11,495 bases of DNA, from assembly GCA_929200295.1 (NCBI GenBank), contig CAKMZE010000060.1, forward strand, positions 1 through 11,495, in the 5' to 3' direction. This document shows positions 1 to 7,395 of this stretch, piece after piece. Position 1 is the first letter of the stretch. Every line of letters begins with the position of its first letter. The notes below the pieces were generated by a model. The model saw only the letters and a program-made list of their open reading frames with translations. It searched no databases and had not been told where the DNA came from. The DNA comes from an uncultured Alphaproteobacteria bacterium. GTDB taxonomy: Bacteria; Pseudomonadota; Alphaproteobacteria; Rhodobacterales; Rhodobacteraceae. The translations under genes and the position numbers were made by a program.

Positions 1-911
1 GTGTCAACGCAATCCTGGGAGCTGACTGTTCCGGTGTCACTGGTGCGATCCTTGCCAATGTGGCACGCGCAAATGGCGTTGTGATGGTATCACCATCAGC
101 AACATCACCGGGGCTTTCAACAGCTGAAGACGATGGTCTGTTCTTCCGCACAGCCCCATCAGATGCACGCCAGGGTGTGATCATCACAAACATCCTTCAG
201 GACCGCGGTGTGTCTGAGGTTGCCTTGACCTATACCAACAACGACTACGGCAAGGGTCTTGCCGATGCGTTCCAAGCTTCTTTTGAAGCCGCTGGCGGCA
301 CTGTCACAATCTCAGCTGCACACGAAGATGGCAAAGCTGACTATTCTGCAGAAGTCGGCGCGCTCGCCTCTGCTGGCGGTGACGTGCTTGTTGTTGCAGG
401 TTATGTTGATCAAGGTGGTTCTGGTGTGATCCGCTCTGCGCTCGATACTGGTGCGTTTGACACATTCTACCTGCCAGACGGTATGGTTGGCACTGTGCTC
501 AACGATAACTTCGGCGCTGAGCTGGATGGATCATATGGCGCATACCCAGGCACAGATAGTGCTGGTGCTGCAAAGTTTGTGGACCTCGCAGAAGGTGCTG
601 GCTTTGACGGTACATCTGCATTTGCACCAGAAAGCTATGATGCGGCTGCTTTGATCATGCTTGCAATGCAAGCCGCTGGCTCATCTGCCTCAGCTGATTT
701 CAAAGATCACGTCATGGATGTGGCTAACGCACCTGGCGTTGAAATCTTCCCTGGTGAGCTTGCTAAGGGTCTCGCGCTTTTGGCTGATGGACAAGACATC
801 GATTATGTCGGTGCCTCAGCTGTTGAGTTGATCGGACCCGGTGAATCAGCTGGTAACTACCAAGAGATCGAATTTGCGGATGGTGTGTATAGCACAATCG
901 GTTACCGCTAA
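1..911 (+). CDS. Liv-type ABC transporter periplasmic substrate-binding protein (5' end missing)
   Basis: The reading frame is open from base 3 to the TAA at 909-911, giving 302 residues of the C-terminal part. A GTG at base 60 lies inside the protein and is not its start. The true start, signal peptide and N-terminal lobe edge lie upstream of the window. The fragment has the type I periplasmic-binding fold hallmarks of the LivJ/AmiC family (Peripla_BP_6): a Cys-Ser-Gly-x-Thr-Gly segment followed by MVSPSATSPGLS, then an FRTAPSDARQG stretch, then a YTNNDYGKGLADAF segment that starts the second lobe. The protein would capture a small ligand in the periplasm and deliver it to the LivH/LivM permease encoded downstream. 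Ligand identity cannot be read off; branched-chain amino acids are only the family default. Codon use differs from the neighbours: Ala GCT/GCA, Ser TCA/TCT and Thr ACA dominate, as expected for an abundant protein. A terminator hairpin follows directly. Confidence 0.93.
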   Translation, partial: VNAILGADCSGVTGAILANVARANGVVMVSPSATSPGLSTAEDDGLFFRTAPSDARQGVIITNILQDRGVSEVALTYTNNDYGKGLADAFQASFEAAGGTVTISAAHEDGKADYSAEVGALASAGGDVLVVAGYVDQGGSGVIRSALDTGAFDTFYLPDGMVGTVLNDNFGAELDGSYGAYPGTDSAGAAKFVDLAEGAGFDGTSAFAPESYDAAALIMLAMQAAGSSASADFKDHVMDVANAPGVEIFPGELAKGLALLADGQDIDYVGASAVELIGPGESAGNYQEIEFADGVYSTIGYR

Positions 912-928
912 GTGATCAGATGAAACAC

Positions 929-965
929 AAAGTGGCGTGGGGCGCGTGCCCCGCGCCACTTTTTT
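929..965 (+). terminator. Intrinsic terminator / attenuator between binding-protein gene and livG
   Basis: Bases 929-943 pair with 948-962 around the 4-base loop GCGT (944-947). This makes a 15-bp stem with one T-G wobble (938/953) and a very GC-rich upper half, followed by six T (960-965). It starts 17 bases after the binding-protein stop and ends 16 bases before the livG start. Because the livG-livF-livH-livM genes follow without room for a full promoter, the hairpin probably works as a partial terminator or as a 3' stabiliser of the binding-protein mRNA, with read-through supplying the membrane complex. Confidence 0.9.
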
Positions 966-981
966 GAGGTAAATCAGCGAA

Positions 982-1767
982 ATGATTGTCGTAGAAAATA
1001 TGGTCAAAACCTTTGGCGGGTTTCATGCCGTTGACGGGGCCTCACTCGAAATTTCCGAAGGATCAATCACCGGGTTGATTGGCCCCAACGGGGCAGGAAA
1101 AACGACACTTTTCAATGTGATTGCGGGCGTTCTTAAACCCACATCAGGCCGCGTCCTGATGAATGGTGAGGATATCACAGGCCTCGCACCGCATGCGTTA
1201 TTTCACAAAGGTCTGTTGCGTACATTCCAAGTGGCCCATGAATTTGCATCCATGAGCTGCCGCGAAAACCTGATGATGGTGGCCAGCGGGCAATCGGGTG
1301 AGGCGCTTTGGAATACATGGTTTGGTCGCAAACGTAGTGCTGATGAAGAACGCGCGCTCAAAGCCAAGGCGGATGAGGTGCTTGCGTTCCTCACGATTGA
1401 TCATTTGGCCGATCACAAAGCTGGTGAAGTCTCTGGTGGTCAAAAAAAGCTGCTCGAACTGGGTCGCACTATGATGGTTGATGCACGCATCGTCTTTTTG
1501 GATGAGGTCGGTGCAGGTGTGAACCGCACATTGCTCAACACCATTGGCGATGCGATCATACGCCTGAACAAAGAACGCGGATACACATTTGTTGTCATTG
1601 AACATGACATGGATTTTATCGGCCGCTTGTGCGATCCCGTGATTTGCATGGCCGAGGGCAAGGTTTTGGCCCAAGGCACATTGGCCGAGATTAAAGCGAA
1701 TGAACAGGTGATCGAGGCCTATCTTGGCACGGGCCTCAAGAACAAAGCGCAGGTTGGTGCACAATGA
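982..1767 (+). CDS. livG: Liv-type ABC transporter ATP-binding protein, LivG family
   Basis: A 261-residue ATPase, the usual length for LivG. It forms the cytoplasmic motor with the LivF-type protein under the LivH/LivM permeases. Motifs seen: Walker A GPNGAGKTT (34-42), Q-loop Gln83 in RTFQ, signature VSGGQ (150-154), Walker B IVFLDE (170-175) with catalytic Glu175, and the switch His208 in IEHD. The Walker B continuation reads LDEVGAGVNR, where the family usually has LDEPxAGxNP, so two prolines are missing. The ATG at 982 is preceded by GAGG at 966-969, a rather distant ribosome site lying directly on the T-tract of the preceding terminator. The last codons overlap a mini-ORF leading to livF. 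Assignment to the LivG class is firm; the transported substrate is unknown. Confidence 0.93.
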   Translation: MIVVENMVKTFGGFHAVDGASLEISEGSITGLIGPNGAGKTTLFNVIAGVLKPTSGRVLMNGEDITGLAPHALFHKGLLRTFQVAHEFASMSCRENLMMVASGQSGEALWNTWFGRKRSADEERALKAKADEVLAFLTIDHLADHKAGEVSGGQKKLLELGRTMMVDARIVFLDEVGAGVNRTLLNTIGDAIIRLNKERGYTFVVIEHDMDFIGRLCDPVICMAEGKVLAQGTLAEIKANEQVIEAYLGTGLKNKAQVGAQ

Positions 1768-1803
1768 TCAAGCTGTTATTTATCAATACAAAGGCTGTGC
1801 CCC

Positions 1804-2517
1804 ATGGCTGAACCGTTCCTGATCGGCGATAAGATGACAGGCGGCTATGGTGCCGGGCCTGATATTTTGCACGATTGCACAATTGCGGTTGAACGCGGTG
1901 AAATCGCTGTCATCGTTGGCCCAAATGGGGCTGGTAAATCTACGGCGATGAAGGCTCTTTTTGGCATGCTGCACCTCAATGGCGGTGCTGTGCGGTTGGA
2001 TGGGGAAACGATTGATGCCCTGTCCCCCCAAGAACGCGTTGTCAAAGGTATGGGGTTTGTGCCGCAAACCGCGAACATCTTTACCTCAATGACGGTTGAG
2101 GAAAATCTAGAAATGGGCGCCTTTATTCGGAGCGATGATTTCTCAGACACGATGACGCAGATTTACGATCTCTTTCCGATCTTAAAAGAAAAGCGCAACC
2201 AAGCCGCGGGTGAGCTTTCAGGCGGGCAACGCCAGCAAGTGGCTGTTGGGCGGGCACTGATGACCCAGCCCAAGGTTCTGATGCTGGATGAACCAACGGC
2301 AGGTGTGTCCCCGATTGTGATGGATGAGCTTTTCGACCGCATTATTGAGGTCGCCCGCACAGGCATTCCGATTTTGATGGTGGAACAGAACGCACGGCAA
2401 GCGCTTGAAATCGCAGACAAAGGCTTTGTTCTCGTTCAAGGGCGCAATGCCCATACGGGCACAGGTAAAGAGCTCCTTGCAGATGCGGATGTGCGCCGCA
2501 GTTTCTTGGGTGGGTAG
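1804..2517 (+). CDS. livF: Liv-type ABC transporter ATP-binding protein, LivF family
   Basis: A 237-residue second ATPase of the importer, normal LivF length. Motifs seen: Walker A GPNGAGKST (39-47), Q-loop Gln88 in FVPQ, signature LSGGQ (138-142), and Walker B VLMLDEP (158-164) followed by TAGVSP. The switch position reads VEQN, with Gln195 where most ABC ATPases have His. That is normal for LivF proteins, so the LivG/LivF heterodimer has one canonical and one altered switch. The ATG at 1804 has AAAGG at 1790-1794, nine bases upstream. The gap to livG is 36 bases and to livH 27 bases; both are spanned by very short open frames (see findings). It acts with LivG to drive ligand uptake through LivH/LivM. 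Confidence 0.94.
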   Translation: MAEPFLIGDKMTGGYGAGPDILHDCTIAVERGEIAVIVGPNGAGKSTAMKALFGMLHLNGGAVRLDGETIDALSPQERVVKGMGFVPQTANIFTSMTVEENLEMGAFIRSDDFSDTMTQIYDLFPILKEKRNQAAGELSGGQRQQVAVGRALMTQPKVLMLDEPTAGVSPIVMDELFDRIIEVARTGIPILMVEQNARQALEIADKGFVLVQGRNAHTGTGKELLADADVRRSFLGG

Positions 2518-2544
2518 GACAATGCATCTTAGGGGCATCAACTG

Positions 2545-3555
2545 ATGGACTTTTTAAACGCGCTTGTCGCACTTGCGAATTTTGTGATTGTTCCCGGTCT
2601 CGCCTATGGCGCGCAGCTGGCGATTGGTGCGTTGGGTGTCACGCTGATTTACGGCATCTTGCGGTTCTCAAACTTCGCCCATGGGGACACGATGGCCTTT
2701 GGCACGATGGCCACGATCCTCGCGACATGGGGGATGCAAAGCTATGGCATTAGCTTTGGCCCGCTTCCCACGGCCTTGCTCGCATTGCCATTTGGGATCG
2801 CGGCCACCGCGCTTATGCTTCTTGGCACGGACCGGGTCGTTTATCGGTTTTACCGCGCACAAAAAGCAAAGCCTGTGATCCTGGTCATCGTCTCAATGGG
2901 TGTGATGTTCATTATGAATGGCGTCGTGCGTTTTATCATTGGCGTGCGCGACATTCGCTTTGCCGATGGTGAGCGGTTTATTATTTCGGCACGCGATTTC
3001 AAAGAAATGACCGGCTTGCGCGAGGGGCTCGCCATTAAAACAACGCAAGCCATCACAGTGGTTGTTGCCTTTGTTGTTGTTGCGGCGTTGTTTTACTTTC
3101 TCAACCGCACCCGCACGGGCAAATCCATGCGTGCGTTTTCAGATAACGAAGACCTTGCCTTGCTTTCTGGCATCAATCCCGAACATGTCGTGCGTGTTAC
3201 TTGGCTTATTGTAGCGGCTTTGGCCACTGTGGCAGGTGTGCTTTATGGGCTCGATAAATCATTCAAAGCCTTCACCTATTTCCAGCTACTTCTGCCGATT
3301 TTTGCAAGTGCGGTTGTGGGCGGATTAGGCAACCCGCTGGGCGCTATTGGCGGTGGGTTTGTGATCGCGTTTAGCGAAGTCACCATCACATATGCGTGGA
3401 AAAAAGTAGCCGTCTATTTGCTGCCAGAACAGCTTGAGCCAACGGGTCTCGTGCAATTGCTGTCGACCGATTACAAATTTGCAGTGAGCTTTGCGATCCT
3501 TGTTGTGGTGCTTTTGTTTAAACCGACCGGACTGTTTAAAGGACAATCGCTATGA
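2545..3555 (+). CDS. livH: Liv-type ABC transporter inner-membrane permease, LivH family
   Basis: A 336-residue very hydrophobic protein, slightly longer than the roughly 290-310 residues common for LivH. Typical family marks are the N-terminal YGILRFSNFAHGD segment (36-48), the cytoplasmic coupling region TRTGKSMRAFSDNEDLALLSGIN (189-211, read as consecutive short motifs), the GGLGNPLGAIGGG turn (259-271) and the C-terminal LFKPTGLFKG (324-333). Hydrophobic membrane segments are visible near 10-38, 48-64, 74-94, 110-133, 168-187, 217-235, 247-277 and 311-325. With the LivM-type permease it forms the transmembrane path. A good ribosome site, AGGGG (2531-2535), lies nine bases before the ATG. 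The stop overlaps the livM start as ATGA, so the two permeases should be made in step. Confidence 0.93.
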   Translation: MDFLNALVALANFVIVPGLAYGAQLAIGALGVTLIYGILRFSNFAHGDTMAFGTMATILATWGMQSYGISFGPLPTALLALPFGIAATALMLLGTDRVVYRFYRAQKAKPVILVIVSMGVMFIMNGVVRFIIGVRDIRFADGERFIISARDFKEMTGLREGLAIKTTQAITVVVAFVVVAALFYFLNRTRTGKSMRAFSDNEDLALLSGINPEHVVRVTWLIVAALATVAGVLYGLDKSFKAFTYFQLLLPIFASAVVGGLGNPLGAIGGGFVIAFSEVTITYAWKKVAVYLLPEQLEPTGLVQLLSTDYKFAVSFAILVVVLLFKPTGLFKGQSL

Positions 3556-4853
3556 GTGATGCTGTCAAAACACCGCTGTATTTTGCCTGCGTCGTTTTGT
3601 TGATTGTAGGTACCGGCATTGTCCAAGGGTGGAACTCTGCGCTGCTGATTTTAAACATGGGGCTGATCTCGGCTATCATGTCGCTTGGGGTGAACCTGCA
3701 ATGGGGGTTTGCGGGGCTATTTAACATTGGCATTATGGGGTTTGTGGCGCTCGGTGGATTAGCGGCTGTGCTCACCGCCATGCCGCCCGTGACCGAGGCA
3801 TGGGCCGCAGGTGGCTTGCGCGTATTATCTGGCCTCGCCATTGGTGCGGCCACGGTCATTGGGGCGATTTTCGCCTATCGTCATCTTGCCGGGCGCACAC
3901 GCACCGGCATCTTACTCGTGCTGTTAATCGGTGGTTTTTTCCTGTTCCGCGCGGTCTTTGACGCAGGCGTTGCTGCGGTTGAAGCCGTAAACCCTGCCTC
4001 GACAGGGTATCTTGGCGGGCTTGGTTTGCCTGTGATTATCGGCTGGCCTCTGGGGGGGGTGATCGCCGCAGGTGCTGCATGGATCATTGGCAAGGCAGCA
4101 TTAGGTCTGCGCTCGGATTATTTGGCAATTGCGACACTTGGCATTGCCGAGATTGTTATCAACATCATGAAAAACGAAGACTGGCTGTCGCGGGGTGTTA
4201 AAAACGTGATCGGCCTCCCCCGCCCGGTCCCTTTAGAGGTTGATCTCCAAGCAGATCCTGGCTTTGTCGCACAAGCGGCGGACCTCGGGCTAGATCCGGT
4301 TCTGGCCTCAACGCTTTATGTTAAACTTGCTTATGGGGCGCTCTTTGCCATCGTGCTGGTGATATTGCTCTGGCTTGCGCAAAAGGCGCTTAATAGCCCA
4401 TGGGGGCGTATGATGCGCGCGATCCGCGATAATGAGGTCGCAGCCGAGGCAATGGGTAAAGATGTCACCGCAAGGCATCTTCAGGTTTTCATTCTGGGCT
4501 CAGCCATTTGCGGTATTGCTGGTGCGATGATGACCACGCTTGATGGGCAGCTCACGCCCACATCATATCAGCCGCTGCGCTTTACCTTCCTTGTGTGGGT
4601 GATGGTGATTGTCGGCGGGTCGGGCAATAACTTTGGCGCGGTATTGGGTGGTTTTGTGATATGGTGGCTTTGGGTTCAGGTCGAGCCGATTGGACTTGCC
4701 CTGATGAACCTGATCACTATGGGCATGGCTGATGGATCATTCTTAAAACAACATCTTATTGAAGCGGCCGCACATATGCGCCTGCTGACCATGGGGACGA
4801 TCCTGCTATTGGTTTTGCGGTTTAGTCCCCGTGGGCTTTTACCCCAACGTTAA
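3552..4853 (+). CDS. livM: Liv-type ABC transporter inner-membrane permease, LivM family, enlarged
   Basis: A 433-residue permease that begins inside the livH stop (ATGA, 3552-3555), with AAAGGA at 3538-3543 as ribosome site. Family marks: WGFAGLFNIGIMGFVALGG (51-69), LRSDYLAIATLGIAEI (186-201), the coupling helix SPWGRMMRAIRDNEVAAEAMG (282-302, read in parts), GGSGNNFGAVLGG (355-367) and a C-terminal RFSPRGLLPQ. It is long: the stretch between the first conserved block and LRSDYLA is about 115 residues rather than the usual 45-50. The extra part holds two added hydrophobic segments (about 92-109 and 118-136) joined by a basic linker (110-117). About eleven hydrophobic segments are visible in all. 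It pairs with the LivH-type permease. The next gene on this strand starts 72 bases later, with no terminator seen between. Confidence 0.92.
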   Translation: MSDAVKTPLYFACVVLLIVGTGIVQGWNSALLILNMGLISAIMSLGVNLQWGFAGLFNIGIMGFVALGGLAAVLTAMPPVTEAWAAGGLRVLSGLAIGAATVIGAIFAYRHLAGRTRTGILLVLLIGGFFLFRAVFDAGVAAVEAVNPASTGYLGGLGLPVIIGWPLGGVIAAGAAWIIGKAALGLRSDYLAIATLGIAEIVINIMKNEDWLSRGVKNVIGLPRPVPLEVDLQADPGFVAQAADLGLDPVLASTLYVKLAYGALFAIVLVILLWLAQKALNSPWGRMMRAIRDNEVAAEAMGKDVTARHLQVFILGSAICGIAGAMMTTLDGQLTPTSYQPLRFTFLVWVMVIVGGSGNNFGAVLGGFVIWWLWVQVEPIGLALMNLITMGMADGSFLKQHLIEAAAHMRLLTMGTILLLVLRFSPRGLLPQR

Positions 4854-4925
4854 TCCATTTCATGATGGTGCAGATGCATAGATTTCGCTAATACGGGGTA
4901 AAGCTTTCAAAAGGCGCGCAGATAT

Positions 4926-7388
4926 ATGGTTTTTCTATTTCGTTGGTTAATGCGTATTGCGACAGCATTGGTTGTTCTCGCTGTCGCTGTTTTTGCGCTC
5001 ACTTACTATTTTGCGATGCGGTCCTTGCCCGATTACAATGCGCAACGCAGCGCTCAGGGGCTTATGGCCACAGTCGAGATCGTGCGCGACAATGCAAATG
5101 TCCCGCATATCTTTGGCCAATCAGACACGGATGTGTATTTCGCATTGGGCTATGCCCACGCACAAGACCGCCTATGGCAGATGACAATGCTCAGACGCAC
5201 TGCCCAAGGACGCTTGTCCGAGCTTTTTGGCAGTAGCACGCTTGAAATCGATAGCCTGATCCGCCGCTTTGACATTTATGGCGCTGCAATTAACAGCGTG
5301 CCTGATCAAGACGCGCAAGGCACAGCCGCACTTGAAGCCTATTCAGATGGTGTGAACGCTTGGCTCAAAGAAGTTAGCACAGGCGCGTTAGGGCGCGGCG
5401 CGCCCGAGATGTGGCTCTTCAATCATCCGGTTTCGCCTTGGCAACCTGCGGATAGTCTCGCGATCTTAAAACTCATGGCGCTACAATTGAGCGGCCATGC
5501 GCAATCCGAGGTATTGCGCGCCAGAACATCGCTGATGATTGGTAATGAACGACTGAGAGATATTTTGCCCGATGCACCGGGTGAGGGGCTCGCCGCCCTG
5601 CCCGATTACGCAAGCCTCGTGCCACATGTGCCAAGGTACACCGCGAACGCTGGCATCGATGTATATGATCCGCTCTCACCGATTAAGACGCCCGCGCTGT
5701 CTGGAGCGTCAAACGCATGGGCCGCAAGTCCCGATAGATCGGCGGCTGGTGCGACGCTTTTGGCGAATGACCCGCATCTTGGGCTTACAGCGCCAACGAT
5801 TTGGTATCTCGCTCGGCTTGATCTTGCCTTTGGTGGCGTGATCGGCGGCACATTGCCCGGCGTTCCCGTTGTTCTGACCGGACGAAATGCGAATTTAGGC
5901 TGGGGATTAACAACCGCCTATCTTGATGACCAAGACATCTATTTAGAAGAATTAAATCCTGATAACCCAAGCGAATACCGCACGGCAACAGGCTGGAATG
6001 CATTCGAAGAACGCACCAGCATTGTCCAAGTCAAAGACGCGCCGGCTGCGACGCTCAGATTACGCTGGACACAGAACGGCCCGGTGATCCCGGGCACGCA
6101 GCTCAATCTTGGGTCGGTCACACCGCCCGGCCATGTCACCAGCATCGCGTGGACCGCATTATCAGACGACGACACTACGTTTTCCGCAGCTCTGAACATC
6201 ATGCAGGCGCGCAATATCACGCAAGCGATCAACGCCGCTGAAAGCTATATCGCCCCGGCCCAAAACCTGATCCTCGCGGACCGCAACCGGGTGGCGTTGA
6301 AAACAATCGGTGCATTCCCTGCACGCAACACAGCGCATCAAAGCCAAGGGCGCTTGCCCAGTTTTGGATATATGGAGCAGAACAGATGGCAAGGCCGTCT
6401 GCCGTATGCGAACAACCCCGAATTTATTGACCCCAAAAGCGGTATTTTGGGCAATACCAATAACAAAACCGTGGACCGCCCTTTTCCAAACCATGTCTCC
6501 CATATCTGGGGCGACACACAGCGTGTAAATCGCTGGAACCGCCTGATGCAGGCGCGCCGGGTGCATACACGCGATAGCTTTATCGAAGCGCAGCTTGATA
6601 CGGTCAGCTTTACCGCAAGATCGCTTCTGCCGCTTTTCGGCGCTGATCTGTGGTTCACGGGCGAGGCCGCACCAGAGGGCACACCTGAACGACAGCGTCA
6701 AAAGGCGCTGACGCTACTCGCCGCTTGGAACGGTGAGATGAACGAACATCTGCCAGAGCCGCTGATTTATGCAGCCTGGATACGCGCGTTACATGACCGG
6801 CTCATCCGTGATGAACTTGGGCCGCTGGCCAGCGAATACACGCACCCTGAGCCGCTCTTTATTGAACGTGTTTTCCGCGACATTGATGGTGCATCAGCCT
6901 GGTGTGATGTTTTGCAATCCGCACCAGTGGAAACCTGTTCTGATATCGCGCGGTTCGCATTGGATGATGCGTTGCTGTGGATCGCAGAGCATCACGGTGC
7001 CTCAATCGAGGCGCTGCGGTGGGGCAATGCGCATGAGGCGACGCATGATCATGCTGTGCTTGGGACTGTGCCGTTCTTAAATTGGTTTGTGAATATCAGA
7101 CAGTCCACCAGCGGTGGCGATCATACTTTGCAGCGTGGGCGCACCTCAGGTAAGGACCCTGCCCCGTTTCAAAACGTACATGCTGCAGGGTATCGCGGAG
7201 TCTATGATTTTGCTGATCCTGACAGCTCTGTCTTTATCACGGCCACAGGGCAATCAGGCCATCCACTTTCGCGGTATTACGATAACCTTGGGCAGTTGTG
7301 GCGCAGGGGCGAGTATATCCCGATGTCGCTTGATCCCGCATTAGCACGCGCCGCAGCGGTTGGCGTTACAATACTATCGCCTGAGTAA
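4926..7388 (+). CDS. Penicillin-acylase-family Ntn hydrolase (amide/acyl hydrolase), membrane-anchored or exported
   Basis: An 820-residue protein of the penicillin G acylase/AHL acylase superfamily, which hydrolyses amide bonds after self-cleavage into alpha and beta chains. A basic N-terminus and one hydrophobic segment (about 9-30) without a clear cleavage site suggest a signal anchor and periplasmic action. The family N-terminal block IVRDNANVPHIFGQSDTDVYFALGY, followed by HAQDRLWQM, spans about 52-87. The predicted autocleavage is Ala261|Ser262 in GASNAWA; Ser262 would be the beta-chain N-terminal nucleophile. His284 in NDPHLGL is residue 23 counted from that serine, the place of the assisting His in AHL acylases and Gln in penicillin G acylase. 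Asn residues of the conserved downstream block are at 512-513 (TNNK). Cys660 and Cys671 may form a disulfide. AAAAGG (4909-4914) is the likely ribosome site. True substrate is unknown; position behind the liv genes suggests, but does not prove, release of an imported product. Confidence 0.92.
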   Translation: MVFLFRWLMRIATALVVLAVAVFALTYYFAMRSLPDYNAQRSAQGLMATVEIVRDNANVPHIFGQSDTDVYFALGYAHAQDRLWQMTMLRRTAQGRLSELFGSSTLEIDSLIRRFDIYGAAINSVPDQDAQGTAALEAYSDGVNAWLKEVSTGALGRGAPEMWLFNHPVSPWQPADSLAILKLMALQLSGHAQSEVLRARTSLMIGNERLRDILPDAPGEGLAALPDYASLVPHVPRYTANAGIDVYDPLSPIKTPALSGASNAWAASPDRSAAGATLLANDPHLGLTAPTIWYLARLDLAFGGVIGGTLPGVPVVLTGRNANLGWGLTTAYLDDQDIYLEELNPDNPSEYRTATGWNAFEERTSIVQVKDAPAATLRLRWTQNGPVIPGTQLNLGSVTPPGHVTSIAWTALSDDDTTFSAALNIMQARNITQAINAAESYIAPAQNLILADRNRVALKTIGAFPARNTAHQSQGRLPSFGYMEQNRWQGRLPYANNPEFIDPKSGILGNTNNKTVDRPFPNHVSHIWGDTQRVNRWNRLMQARRVHTRDSFIEAQLDTVSFTARSLLPLFGADLWFTGEAAPEGTPERQRQKALTLLAAWNGEMNEHLPEPLIYAAWIRALHDRLIRDELGPLASEYTHPEPLFIERVFRDIDGASAWCDVLQSAPVETCSDIARFALDDALLWIAEHHGASIEALRWGNAHEATHDHAVLGTVPFLNWFVNIRQSTSGGDHTLQRGRTSGKDPAPFQNVHAAGYRGVYDFADPDSSVFITATGQSGHPLSRYYDNLGQLWRRGEYIPMSLDPALARAAAVGVTILSPE

Positions 7389-7395
7389 ATTTAAC

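Noticed and set aside
60..911. GTG at base 60 as start of the binding protein
   Set aside because: The same frame is open upstream to base 3 with conserved family sequence, and no signal peptide follows the GTG, so the gene is cut by the window edge and does not start here.
1198..1764. 188-codon open frame on the minus strand opposite livG
   Set aside because: It lies wholly antisense to a gene with complete ABC ATPase motifs. Its protein is rich in Cys/His/Phe with no recognisable fold, and no ribosome site was noted; it is a shadow frame.
2383..2391. LivF missing the H-loop histidine (VEQN) as a sign of a degenerate ATPase
   Set aside because: A Gln at this place is standard for LivF proteins, and all other ATPase motifs are intact.
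4862..4891. Nine-codon open frame in the livM-acylase gap
   Set aside because: It ends 34 bases before the acylase ATG and so bridges nothing; probably chance.
6162..6701. 179-codon open frame on the minus strand opposite the acylase gene
   Set aside because: Antisense to the well-supported acylase coding frame, with a composition typical of a reversed frame and no domain.
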